64,000 nucleotides of DNA, taken from the NCBI GenBank assembly GCA_036557885.1, contig DATBGS010000006.1, forward strand, positions 1-64,000. The letters are read 5' to 3'. The notes beneath the pieces are model-generated. The model searched no databases and had not been told where the DNA came from. It saw only the letters and a list, made by a program, of their open reading frames with translations. The number at the start of each line of letters is the position of its first letter. Positions within the stretch are counted from its first letter, which is position 1. A program made the translations under genes and the position numbers. Of the stretch, positions 44,148 to 53,077 are shown in pieces. This DNA is from DATBGS01 sp036557885. Its GTDB lineage: Bacteria > Chloroflexota > Ktedonobacteria > Ktedonobacterales > DATBGS01.

Positions 44148-45638
44148 ATGGAACTGCTTGGTATTGGTCTTGGCCTGCTGACCGCGCTGCTTTGGGGCAC
44201 CTCTGATGTCATTGCCACAATGTCAGCGCGGCGCTGGAAAACCTTCAAAATCACCGTTGTCTCGCAATCCGCAGGATTTCTTGGCCTGGTCGTTTGTGGC
44301 ATCGTTGCTTTTGTCTTTCTGGACCTCTCTTTGACACAGACAACGGTTGTGCTCAGCTTGCTCATTGGTGTTGTTACGGGCATCGTTGCCGCGTTTGGCT
44401 ATTTCTACTGCTATCGCGCGCTGGAGGCCGGGCCGATTGCTCTGGTGAGTCCGCTCACGTCCACCAGTTCTGTCTTTACCCTCTTGCTTTCGCTTTTTGT
44501 GCTGCGCCAGGGCTTGACGGTGGTCCAGATAGGCGCCGTTGTGCTCTGCATCCTGGGAGTGCTGCTTGCCTCCACGAACCCCCGCGCAATTCGCGCTGTG
44601 CTCAAGACATCGGGCTATACCTTCTTCAATCAGGGCGTGCGCTGGGCACTGCTTGCAACGCTGGCGTTTGGGGTCATGGACTTTGGGATTGGCGCTTCGG
44701 CAGCCATATCGGGCTGGTTTCTTCCGGTGTTGTGGACGCGCATCTTTAGTATCTGCGCGTTGACCCTGATCTCTTTCTGGAAGCGCCGCCAGCGTTTGAA
44801 ACGCGCCCAGTTGGCAGGAGCCGGAGCCGCGCTGCCTCAAGCGGGACTGACTGCTGTGTCCTCCGCGCTGAGTGCTGAGCACCTCCAGGTGGCAGGCCAG
44901 CAAAGGACAGAAGATGGCCTCCAGATGGCAGGCAGCACGTTTGACTGGTCAGGCGCTTCTTCGCTGGCAAGCCTGAGCAATCCTGAGGCGCTTGACCCCG
45001 ATGCCACGCTCATTTCGCGCCCCTCTCTTGGGGATCGCTCGCTGGCGGCGCTTGACCCTGATTCCACGCTGCTGCGCCTGCGTGTCTATTCAGGTGAATT
45101 GCCTGTGCCCGTGAGAAGAAGTTCCACGTTCAATCTGCTGGAAGCGAGCTTACAGGATTCTTTCAACCTTCAGCCGGTGCGCTCGCTCAGTCCCTATCTG
45201 ACTCAGACCGGCGATACCAATCGGCTGCATCAGCGAGATTTGAGCCACCTGGGTTCCAATGGCTCGTCCCAGGACAATACTGCTTCTGCTCAATCATCTG
45301 AGCAAGAAGTGTCTGCCTCTGGCCCTCTTCAGAGAAGCCCCAGCCTGGCGCTCCCCAGTCTGGCCGAGCTTTCCCAGCTTCGCATGCCGCGCGCTTCAAA
45401 GCTAGGAATGGGGGTATTACTCGCCATCATTGCTGGTATTGGCGAGAGCGCCGCCGTGTTGAGCTTTAGCATAGATACGCGCCTGGCAACCACTGGCGTT
45501 GCTGCGGCCATTGCCTCCGGCTATTCGCTGATCGTCATCCTCTTTGGCCTGACGTTTTATCACGAGCGGCTGGCCTGGAACCAGGTAGGCGGTATAATCC
45601 TATTTCTGGCCGCCCTGATCTTCCTGGCCTTCGTTTGA
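44148..45638 (+). CDS. EamA/DMT transporter with large central insert
   Basis: A 496-residue member of the drug/metabolite transporter superfamily. The first EamA half (about 1-150, with GIGLGLLTALLWGTSD at the start) and further helices to about 205 are normal. A hydrophilic insert of some 190 residues follows, and the C-terminal helices resume near 415 (GMGVLLAIIAGIGES, then FYHERLAW). The insert is rich in Ser, Thr, Gln and Leu and contains two copies of LDPD(A/S)TL about 20 residues apart. Typical EamA proteins have about 300 residues, so the insert is unusual. It is probably cytoplasmic and may be a regulatory, possibly phosphorylated, segment. Substrate unknown. Confidence 0.8.
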   Translation: MELLGIGLGLLTALLWGTSDVIATMSARRWKTFKITVVSQSAGFLGLVVCGIVAFVFLDLSLTQTTVVLSLLIGVVTGIVAAFGYFYCYRALEAGPIALVSPLTSTSSVFTLLLSLFVLRQGLTVVQIGAVVLCILGVLLASTNPRAIRAVLKTSGYTFFNQGVRWALLATLAFGVMDFGIGASAAISGWFLPVLWTRIFSICALTLISFWKRRQRLKRAQLAGAGAALPQAGLTAVSSALSAEHLQVAGQQRTEDGLQMAGSTFDWSGASSLASLSNPEALDPDATLISRPSLGDRSLAALDPDSTLLRLRVYSGELPVPVRRSSTFNLLEASLQDSFNLQPVRSLSPYLTQTGDTNRLHQRDLSHLGSNGSSQDNTASAQSSEQEVSASGPLQRSPSLALPSLAELSQLRMPRASKLGMGVLLAIIAGIGESAAVLSFSIDTRLATTGVAAAIASGYSLIVILFGLTFYHERLAWNQVGGIILFLAALIFLAFV

Positions 45639-45968
45639 GCGTTCCTACGACTCCTGTGATTCCTATAACCTCTATAACCCTTGGGATTCTTCGTAGAAAA
45701 ACTAGCAAGACCCTTTTTCTGGTGTATAGGCTTTGTTCAGCTTTGTGAAAAAAGGGCTTGACGAACTCTGCCTTTCTCCCTATCATGCCCGTAACCGCTA
45801 CCAGAAGCGATTCCGTGATCGCTTTCGGCATCGGTTTCGAGGCCACTTCTCATCTGTAGCGCGAAATAAACTGTAGGATTTTGCTCTTGTATAACGCCGC
45901 CGCAGGCGAAACCTGTATATGTGAATAGCCTTTATACCCGTAGATTTTCTTATAGACGTACCTAGTTT
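45639..45968. other. spacer with promoter candidate
   Basis: No gene is supported here. A rightward promoter candidate is at 45758-45786. The rest is AT-richer than its neighbours and shows no clear terminator for the EamA gene. Confidence 0.45.
45758..45786 (+). promoter_or_regulatory. sigma-70-type promoter upstream of the GH5 gene
   Basis: TTGACG (45758-45763), a 17-base spacer and TATCAT (45781-45786) fit a vegetative promoter. The leader before the GTG start at 45969 would be about 175 bases. Confidence 0.5.
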
Positions 45969-47657
45969 GTGAGTAAACCTTTGTTGGAGTCTTGTGTCCA
46001 TTGTCAGGGTCCGCTAGATCGGGCCGCTGGCATCTGTCGCCGCTGTGGGCGGATAGCCCCGGAGCATCAGGGAGATCAACCACCACCTCTTTCCCCCAAT
46101 CACCCCTCTTCTATCAGTCAGTGCCCACGTTGTGGAGAAGCAGACCTGATCGCGGGCCAGCGCTTTTGTCAGCGCTGTGGACTCGCGCTGGACAGTATTT
46201 CCGCCCGGCCAGATGAACAACTGGTGCCACAGCTTGCCGGGGCCAGAGCAAGCGCAGCAGAAGCCCGGTCTGGCAGCGCTCCTGCGTTCCAGGCTCCTCC
46301 AGGCCCGGCAGGTATCTGGTGGGAATCGCCCACCGTGCCAGAGGTCAAAACGACTCCCCGCAGCGCCGCCCGCTCTCGTTTGCGGAGCAGCCGTGTCTGG
46401 GTTTCGCTGTTGCTGCTGCTGGTCGCAGGTGTGAGCAGCGTTAGCGCCTATCTGGTCATTCACGCGCAGACGCGCGCGCCCGCGCAAAGCACAACTGGCG
46501 CGAGCGTGCCCCAGGCCAGCGCGACCACCGCCACCAGCGCGGCTGCGCCTTCTGCCACCCCTGCCCCGGCGCAGCCGGTGGGGACGGGCTACTGGCACAC
46601 CGACGGCACCCAGATTGTGGATGCTGCTAATCAGCCGGTGCGTATTGCGGGTATCAACTGGTTTGGTTTTGAGTCGTCCACCTTTGTGGTGCACGGTCTG
46701 GGGCAGCGCGATTACCATGATCTGCTCAAGCAGGTGAAAAGCCTGGGCTATAATACGATCCGCTTGCCTTTCTCCGATCAACTCTTTTTTGCGAACAGTG
46801 TGCCCAATGGCATCTCTTTTTCCAACAATATGAATCAGGATTTGCAAGGGCTGAACGGCGTGCAGATCATGGATAAGATTATTGATTATGCCGGGCAGCT
46901 TGGGCTGAAGATTATTCTGGACCATCACGGCGTGGATGCCGGGTCGCAAACCACGCTCTGGTCGGCGCCCGACTGCGACGTGTCTTGCTTTGAAGCCGAT
47001 TGGCAGCAGTTAGCCACGCATTACCTGGGCAAGACTGCCGTGATTGGGGCCGATCTGGACAACGAGCCGCATGCCTCGGCCTGCTGGGGCTGTGGCGACC
47101 CATCCGTGGATTGGCAGATGGAGGCGGAGAAGCTGGGCAATGAGCTTTTGGCCATCAATCCCCACTGGCTGATTATTGTGGAGGGCATCGAGTGTTATAA
47201 AGGGGATTGCTACTGGTGGGGCGGCAACCTGGAAGGCGTGGCCGATAAGCCGGTGCAACTGAATATTCCTCATCAGGTCGTCTATTCGCCCCATGACTAT
47301 CCGCCCGATGTGTATAACCTGTCCTACTTTAACGCACCTGAGTACCCCAACAACCTGACCGGCATCTGGGATGCTCACTGGGGCTTTATCGCCAAGCAGC
47401 ATATTGCCCCGGTCATGCTGGGAGAGTTTGGCACTCTGCTCGCCAACGAGAAAGACCAGCAGTGGCTCTCCGCCCTGGTGAAGTATCTGGGCACCGGGGT
47501 TACGGGGATGAGTTGGACGTATTGGGCGTTAAATCCCGACTCTGGGGATACGGGCGGCATTCTGCAAAATGATTGGACGACGGTCAATCAGCAGAAGCAG
47601 GATTACCTTACTCCGCTGGAGTTTCCGCTGCCAGGAGGAACGGCGGGAAATGGGTAA
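45969..47657 (+). CDS. membrane-anchored GH5 glycosidase with N-terminal zinc ribbons
   Basis: A 562-residue protein. Two four-cysteine zinc-ribbon motifs occupy residues 9-26 (C9, C12, C23, C26) and 52-70 (C52, C55, C67, C70). A linker, one membrane helix near 141-162 (VWVSLLLLLVAGVSSVSAYL) and a Ser/Thr/Ala-rich stalk follow, then a GH5 cellulase-type barrel from about 205. Acid/base is E366 (DLDNEPH) and nucleophile E486 (MLGEFGT). The catalytic domain should face outward and the zinc ribbons inward. It likely cleaves a beta-glucan or mannan. The GTG start has no good ribosome site, so the true start is uncertain. The Ser/Thr kinase gene follows. Confidence 0.83.
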   Translation: MSKPLLESCVHCQGPLDRAAGICRRCGRIAPEHQGDQPPPLSPNHPSSISQCPRCGEADLIAGQRFCQRCGLALDSISARPDEQLVPQLAGARASAAEARSGSAPAFQAPPGPAGIWWESPTVPEVKTTPRSAARSRLRSSRVWVSLLLLLVAGVSSVSAYLVIHAQTRAPAQSTTGASVPQASATTATSAAAPSATPAPAQPVGTGYWHTDGTQIVDAANQPVRIAGINWFGFESSTFVVHGLGQRDYHDLLKQVKSLGYNTIRLPFSDQLFFANSVPNGISFSNNMNQDLQGLNGVQIMDKIIDYAGQLGLKIILDHHGVDAGSQTTLWSAPDCDVSCFEADWQQLATHYLGKTAVIGADLDNEPHASACWGCGDPSVDWQMEAEKLGNELLAINPHWLIIVEGIECYKGDCYWWGGNLEGVADKPVQLNIPHQVVYSPHDYPPDVYNLSYFNAPEYPNNLTGIWDAHWGFIAKQHIAPVMLGEFGTLLANEKDQQWLSALVKYLGTGVTGMSWTYWALNPDSGDTGGILQNDWTTVNQQKQDYLTPLEFPLPGGTAGNG

Positions 47658-47849
47658 TTGCTAAGAGACTTCTTCGACCTCTTCTCAGCACACAAGCCCC
47701 AGGCCGCTTGCCCTGAGTGGCTGGTAATTGCCCCGCGAGACGAATGGCTGGAGCCAGCAGCCCTGGCTCTGGCTCGCCCTGCGCGGCAGGAGAACTATCG
47801 AGCGTCTGGACTTTTCACCGTCGTTGAAGGCGGGAAGGTATGGATAGAG

Positions 47850-49367
47850 ATGGCTGAATTATTACAAAATACACGTCTTGGAAAATATGAACTGATCGAA
47901 TGTATCGGCCAGGGTGGAATGGCCGCTGTCTATCGCGCGAAACAATTATCTGCTTTTGACCGCGAAGTGGCGCTCAAAGTGATGCGCCCGGAATATTCTG
48001 GAGACGCGGCGTTTCGTCGCCGTTTTTTGCGCGAGGCCCACGCCATCTCCAGACTCTCGCACCCCAACATTTTGCCGCTGATTGAGTTTGGGGAAGAGAA
48101 CAGCGTTCTGTATCTGGTGATGCCACTGGTGCGCGAGGGTACGCTGCGTGATCTGATCATGCAGCACGCTGGCCCGCTCTCGTTGGAGGAGGCGCTGCCG
48201 CTCTTTGTTCCGCTCTGCGATGCGGTGCAATACGCGCACCAGGAAGGCATTATTCACCGCGATATTAAACCGCAAAACATTCTGATGCAGCGCCGCACGC
48301 ATGTGCTGCTGGCTGACTTTGGCATTGCGCGAGATCGCCTGGATACCAAGATGACCACGACGGGCGTGGGCATTGGCAGCGTGGAATATATGGCGCCGGA
48401 ACAGGCCGAAGGCCAGGCCAATGCCCAGAGCGACATCTATAGCCTGGGCGTGGTGCTGTATCAGTTGCTCACCGGAGTCGTGCCGTATTCGGGCACGAGG
48501 CCGCTTGAGGTGCTGTTTAGGAAGGCGAGCGACCCAACGCCCGACCCGCGCAGGCTCAACCCCCATCTGTCTGCGGAAATCGTGGATATTCTCCTTATCG
48601 CGCTTGCCAAAGAACCCTATCAGCGCTTTGAAACTGCTGAAGCCTTGAGCTATGCCCTTCAGCAAGTGCGATCTGCTGCGGTATCTCCTCTGCCCTATCA
48701 AGTGAACTGGCCGCCTGAACCAGCAGCACCAGCGCCCTTGATCAGTGATTTTGCGACCACGCGCCGGGTTTCGCGCCAGACGACACAGGTACGCCGGAGA
48801 TCGTCCCCACCCCTGAATACCTGGGCTGACGATACGACTATTCCCGAAGAACACTGGAACCAGCCTGCGGCGTATAGGCGACCACCTGCTGGCAAGACTA
48901 GCGGGCAATTCAAGAGCAAGTATATCCTGCTGGCGATAGCACTGGCGCTCTTGAGCCTGGGGATTACCTCGATTGCTTACGGGCATCTGGGCCAGAACTG
49001 GCTGCATTCCAATGCCAGCGAGGGGGGCGCGCAGCAGTTGACGGCAACACCCAACACCAACACCCAGCCAGCCTACCCCTGGCCCATCAACACGCCACCA
49101 CCTCAGCCGGCCAGCACCACGCCGCCCCAGCCAGCGGAGACTCCAACCACCCAGCCCACCACGACGGCTACGCCACAGCCAACCGAGACTCCGGCGACGC
49201 AGCCCACTGAGATAGAGACGCCACAGCCAACCGAGACGCCACCAGCCAATGCGGACACGCCGACGCCACAGCCAACGGCGCCACAGCCGCCCCAGGCTAC
49301 CCAGGCGCCAGCCGCTCCGCCTGGCAACGCGCCCACGCCGGGCACGCAAACCGAAGCCACGCCGTAG
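47850..49367 (+). CDS. transmembrane Ser/Thr protein kinase, PknB-like
   Basis: A 505-residue eukaryotic-like kinase. The glycine loop (IGQGGMAAVY), VALKVM lysine, HRDIKPQN with D138, DFG and APE motifs are all present in the first 275 residues. A juxtamembrane linker, one membrane helix near 356-378 (YILLAIALALLSLGITS) and a Pro/Thr/Gln-rich outer tail made of degenerate PQPTETP-like repeats (about 392-505) follow. No PASTA or other sensor domain is present; the tail may span the wall. The ATG at 47850 places the kinase domain at the N-terminus as usual; an in-frame TTG at 47658 directly after the GH5 stop would add a non-kinase stretch and is less likely. Confidence 0.9.
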   Translation: MAELLQNTRLGKYELIECIGQGGMAAVYRAKQLSAFDREVALKVMRPEYSGDAAFRRRFLREAHAISRLSHPNILPLIEFGEENSVLYLVMPLVREGTLRDLIMQHAGPLSLEEALPLFVPLCDAVQYAHQEGIIHRDIKPQNILMQRRTHVLLADFGIARDRLDTKMTTTGVGIGSVEYMAPEQAEGQANAQSDIYSLGVVLYQLLTGVVPYSGTRPLEVLFRKASDPTPDPRRLNPHLSAEIVDILLIALAKEPYQRFETAEALSYALQQVRSAAVSPLPYQVNWPPEPAAPAPLISDFATTRRVSRQTTQVRRRSSPPLNTWADDTTIPEEHWNQPAAYRRPPAGKTSGQFKSKYILLAIALALLSLGITSIAYGHLGQNWLHSNASEGGAQQLTATPNTNTQPAYPWPINTPPPQPASTTPPQPAETPTTQPTTTATPQPTETPATQPTEIETPQPTETPPANADTPTPQPTAPQPPQATQAPAAPPGNAPTPGTQTEATP

Positions 49368-49393
49368 CTGTTCTGAGAGCGTACCTGTCAGCA

Positions 49394-49422
49394 TTGACAT
49401 AGTACAGCTAATTTCATAGTAT
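49394..49422 (+). promoter_or_regulatory. sigma-70-type promoter for the tricorn gene
   Basis: A perfect TTGACA (49394-49399), a 17-base spacer and TAGTAT (49417-49422) lie about 90 bp upstream of the start codon at 49513. It is among the best promoter matches in the window and separates this gene from the kinase. Confidence 0.7.
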
Positions 49423-49512
49423 TGAGGGTGCGGTTGATTTTCTAAAGGTAGATATAAAACATGGTAATGTAGCACCTCTTGATAGAAGCACCGACCCAGG
49501 CAAGGAGGGGGA

Positions 49513-52500
49513 ATGGGAACCACTGGCTATCCACGTTTTCCGACGATCTCTGGTGATCAAATTGTCTTTACCGCCGAGGATGATCTGTGGCGTATCTCAG
49601 TCAATGGCGGGCGTGCCGAACGGCTGACGGCTGGTGTGGCAACGGCCCAGCATGCCTGCTTTTCTCCAGATGGCCGCCAGATCGCTTTTACCGGCAGCGA
49701 CGAAGGCCCGGATGAAGTCTATGTCATGCCTGCTGAGGGCGGCCCGTCGCAGCGCCTGACGTTTGGCGCCGGGCGGGCGCAGGTGGTTGGCTGGCAGCCC
49801 GATGGCGCGAGGATTCTCTTCGCGGGTTCGGCGGGGCTGCCTTCGCCGCGCTGGAGGGCAATCTTTGGAGTTTCTCCCCAGGGCGGAGAAGCGTCTCAGC
49901 TTCCCTATGGTATCGCCAACGCCATCGCCTTTGGCCCGCATGGTGCCGTTGTGCTGGGCCGGAATATCCGCGAGCCAGCCTTCTGGAAGCGCTATCGCGG
50001 CGGGACCGCTGGCTATCTCTGGATTGATGCGGAGGGCAGCGGCGAGTTCAGGCGGCTGCTCAACATCAAGGGCAATATCGCGGCCCCCTGCTGGGTTGGG
50101 GAGCGCGTCTTCTTTCTTTCCGATCACGAAGGCATTGGCAATGTTTATTCCTGCCTGCCCACCGGCGAAGACCTGCGCCGCCACAGCCAGCAGGAAACGT
50201 TCTACGTGCGCAATCTTGCCACCGATGGGCGTCTGTGCGTCTATCACGCGGGCGGCGACCTGTTTGTGCTGGACCCGACCACGAACCAGGAGACGCGCCT
50301 GGAGGTAGAACTGGCAGGGTCGCAGGCGCAGCGGGCGCGTCAGTTTGTCTCGGCGGGCAAATTCATGGATTCCTACGCGCTGCATCCCACCGGCCAGGCA
50401 GCGGCCCTGACGACGCGCGGCAAAGCCTTCAGCCTGAGCAACTGGGAAGGCGCCGTTGTTCAGCAGGGTGAGAGCGATGGCCCGCGCTATCGTTTGATCA
50501 ACTGGCTGGCCGATGGCAAACGTCTGGTAGCGATCAGCGACGATGGAAACGAGCCGCGCCTGGTCGTCTTCAGCGCGGATGGCTCCGCGCCTGACCGCAC
50601 GCTGGAAAAGATTGACATCGGCCATGTCGTTGAGCTGCGCGCTGCGCCGGTTGGTGAACAGGTTGTACTGCTGAATCATCGCAGCGAAGTGCTGCTGGTG
50701 GACCTGGCAGTAGAGACGCTGCGCGTGCTTGATCGCAGCGACTACGGGCGCATCGAGGACGCGGGCCTTATAAACGGCGTTGCCTGGTCGCCTGATGGCC
50801 GCTGGGTGGCCTATGAGCAGGCCATCAGCAACATGCAGACAATCATCAAGCTCTGCCGCGTTGAGAGCGGCGAAACGTATCCCGTGACCGAATCATTGCG
50901 GCGCGATGTGAAACCGGCCTTTGACCCTGCCGGGCGCTATCTCTATTTCTTGAGCGCGCGCGATTTTGATCCCGTGCAGGATCAGATGCAGTTTGAATTC
51001 AGCTTCCCCAAGGGGGTGCGCCCGTATCTGGTGACGCTGCGCAAAGACCTGCGCTCGCCGTTTGTGGCTGAATCGGCGCTGCTGCATGCCGAGGCCGAGA
51101 AAAAAGCTGGCAAGGAGCAGGAGGAAAAGGCTGATAAGCCAGCCACGCCCGAACCAGTCGAGATTGATCTTGAGGGGCTGAGCAGCCGCATTGTCGCGTT
51201 CCCTGTTCCTGAAGGGCGCTATGGGCGGGTGCTGGGCACGCACAACGGCGTGCTCTTTACGACGGTGCCGGTTGAGAGCCTGCGCGAGGATGACTCCAAC
51301 TCTCTCAAGCCGAAGTCAAATCGTGGCCTGGAGTTTTACGACTTTGAGAAACGCAAGCAGGAGCATATTGCCGATGAGATCAGCGATTTCGTGGTAACCG
51401 CTGATGGCAAGCTGCTGCTGTATTGCAGTAATGAGCGGCTGCGCGTCCTCAAGGCGGGCGAGAAGCCGCCTGAGCTTCCTGGTCAGACGGGCGAGAAGCC
51501 AGGCCGAGAATCGGGCTGGCTTGATCTGGAGCGCATCAAGGTTTCGATTCGCCCAGGGGCGGAATGGCGGCAGATGTTTGGCGAGGCGTGGCGCCTGCAA
51601 CGCGAGCAGTTCTGGGTGGCTGATTTGGCTGGCGTTGACTGGCAGGGCATGCGCGCCCGCTACGCGCCGCTGGTGGAGCGCCTGACCTCGCGTGGCGAAC
51701 TTTCGGACCTGTTCTGGGAGATGCAAGGCGAACTGGGTTCGTCGCATGCTTATGAGTGGGGTGGAGAATATCGCCCACACCCCGATTATCGGCAGGGCTT
51801 TCTGGGCGTGGACTGGCGCTTTGATGCCGAGCATGGCCGCTATTGCATTGCCCATCTGGTGCGCGGCGATCCCTGGGACGCCAAAGCCACTTCGCCGCTG
51901 CTGGCGCCTGGCGTGAATGCCAGTGTGGGGGACGCGGTGCTGGCAATCAATGGGCAGCGTGTGACCCCGGAGCGCGGGCCACAGCACCTGCTGGTGAATC
52001 AGGCCGGACAGGAGGTACAACTGCTGCTTCAGCCCAGCAGCGGCGAAGCGCGCAGCGTGACAGTGCGGGCGCTGGCCGATGAATTCGGCGCGCGCTATCG
52101 GGATTGGGTGGAGGGCAATCGCCGTCTGGTGCGTGAGAAGACCCAGGGCCGCGCGGGCTATGTGCATATTCCTGATATGTGGACGGATGGCTTTGCCGAG
52201 TTTCATCGTTCGTATCTGGCTGAATATGACTATCCGGTCTTAATCGTTGATGTGCGTTGGAACGGTGGCGGCGCGGTTTCTGGGCTGCTGCTGGAGAAAC
52301 TGGCGCGGCCTCGGCTGGGCTATGCCTTTCAGCGCTGGGCGCCTGCTGTGCCCTATTTAGGGGAATCCCCGCGCGGCAAGTTGGTGGCAATTACCAATGA
52401 GAATGCTGGCTCGGATGGAGACATCTTTTCGCATTCGTTCAAGATGCTGGGGCTGGGGCCGCTGATTGGCAAGCGCACCTGGGGCGGCGTGATTGGCATT

Positions 52501-52755
52501 AGCCCGTATCTGTCGCTGGCCGATGGGACGATCACCACGCAGCCGGAGTTTAGCTTCTGGTTTAGCGATGTTGGCTGGGGCGTGGAGAATTACGGCACCG
52601 ACCCGACCATTGACGTGGACTACACGCCGCAGGATTACGCGCGTGGCGTTGACCCCCAGTTGGAACGGGGCATTGCCGAGGCGCTGCGTCTGGCCGAGGA
52701 GCACCCCGCGTCTACGCCCACGCCAGAAAAGCCGCCCTATCGCGGCTACCCCTAG
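49513..52755 (+). CDS. tricorn-type protease
   Basis: A 1080-residue homologue of tricorn protease, which processes oligopeptides released by larger proteases. Two N-terminal beta-propellers (about 1-630, with WSPDGRW- and SPDGRQ-type blade motifs) precede a C1 region, a PDZ domain (about 760-855) and an S41-type catalytic domain. Catalytic residues align with archaeal tricorn: H745 (GSSHAY), S967 and D968 (ENAGSDGD), and E1025 (GVENYG), against published H746, S965, D966 and E1023. A KxEQEEKADK-like charged stretch near 530-545 sits between the propellers and C1. AAGGAGGGGG precedes the ATG, and a promoter and a strong terminator frame the gene. No signal peptide, so cytoplasmic. Confidence 0.93.
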   Translation: MGTTGYPRFPTISGDQIVFTAEDDLWRISVNGGRAERLTAGVATAQHACFSPDGRQIAFTGSDEGPDEVYVMPAEGGPSQRLTFGAGRAQVVGWQPDGARILFAGSAGLPSPRWRAIFGVSPQGGEASQLPYGIANAIAFGPHGAVVLGRNIREPAFWKRYRGGTAGYLWIDAEGSGEFRRLLNIKGNIAAPCWVGERVFFLSDHEGIGNVYSCLPTGEDLRRHSQQETFYVRNLATDGRLCVYHAGGDLFVLDPTTNQETRLEVELAGSQAQRARQFVSAGKFMDSYALHPTGQAAALTTRGKAFSLSNWEGAVVQQGESDGPRYRLINWLADGKRLVAISDDGNEPRLVVFSADGSAPDRTLEKIDIGHVVELRAAPVGEQVVLLNHRSEVLLVDLAVETLRVLDRSDYGRIEDAGLINGVAWSPDGRWVAYEQAISNMQTIIKLCRVESGETYPVTESLRRDVKPAFDPAGRYLYFLSARDFDPVQDQMQFEFSFPKGVRPYLVTLRKDLRSPFVAESALLHAEAEKKAGKEQEEKADKPATPEPVEIDLEGLSSRIVAFPVPEGRYGRVLGTHNGVLFTTVPVESLREDDSNSLKPKSNRGLEFYDFEKRKQEHIADEISDFVVTADGKLLLYCSNERLRVLKAGEKPPELPGQTGEKPGRESGWLDLERIKVSIRPGAEWRQMFGEAWRLQREQFWVADLAGVDWQGMRARYAPLVERLTSRGELSDLFWEMQGELGSSHAYEWGGEYRPHPDYRQGFLGVDWRFDAEHGRYCIAHLVRGDPWDAKATSPLLAPGVNASVGDAVLAINGQRVTPERGPQHLLVNQAGQEVQLLLQPSSGEARSVTVRALADEFGARYRDWVEGNRRLVREKTQGRAGYVHIPDMWTDGFAEFHRSYLAEYDYPVLIVDVRWNGGGAVSGLLLEKLARPRLGYAFQRWAPAVPYLGESPRGKLVAITNENAGSDGDIFSHSFKMLGLGPLIGKRTWGGVIGISPYLSLADGTITTQPEFSFWFSDVGWGVENYGTDPTIDVDYTPQDYARGVDPQLERGIAEALRLAEEHPASTPTPEKPPYRGYP

Positions 52756-53077
52756 CGCTGCATGCCCTCCATCAGGAAAAGCCTGCCATAGCAGCTAGCA
52801 TACCTGTGCCTCGCGGCAGCCAAATAGCTCCTGCCGCGAGGCGCGGCTTTTTATCGCCGGGCTGCTGATCCCAGGGAAGCGCGAGCGTGCCCATGTTCTT
52901 CATAAGTAGCGAGAATGTTGGCTGCCAGGTCTTGCGCTCCCTGTAGCATACTGGTACAGGGTATGCACGCAATAGTTTCGACTGATCGTCCGTATCCGGG
53001 GATTGAGGGACCAGGCGCATTCACCCAACGGACGCAGAAAGACCCTCCCGCGCCAAGACTAGAACCGAGGGAGAAAC
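52756..53077. other. spacer between tricorn and histidine kinase
   Basis: Contains the terminator at 52808-52852 and the ribosome site of the next gene (GAGGGAG before the GTG at 53078). No gene is supported. Confidence 0.5.
52808..52852 (+). terminator. rho-independent terminator after tricorn
   Basis: A perfect 12-bp stem (52808-52819 with 52831-52842) is followed by GCGGC and a T-run at 52848-52852. It lies 53 bp downstream of the tricorn stop. Confidence 0.88.

Noticed and set aside
45798..46086. Small leftward frames between the EamA and GH5 genes
   Set aside because: Composition and codon pattern are not gene-like, there is no ribosome site, and they run into the start of the GH5 gene on the other strand.
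47658..47849. Kinase start directly after the GH5 stop (TTG at 47658)
   Set aside because: It would add 64 residues unlike any kinase N-terminus, and kinases of this type start a few residues before the glycine-loop strand. The ATG at 47850 is preferred.
49053..49364. CRISPR-like or minisatellite array in the kinase gene
   Set aside because: The short degenerate units encode the Pro/Thr-rich tail of the kinase. Spacing and sequence are irregular and there are no spacers or cas genes.
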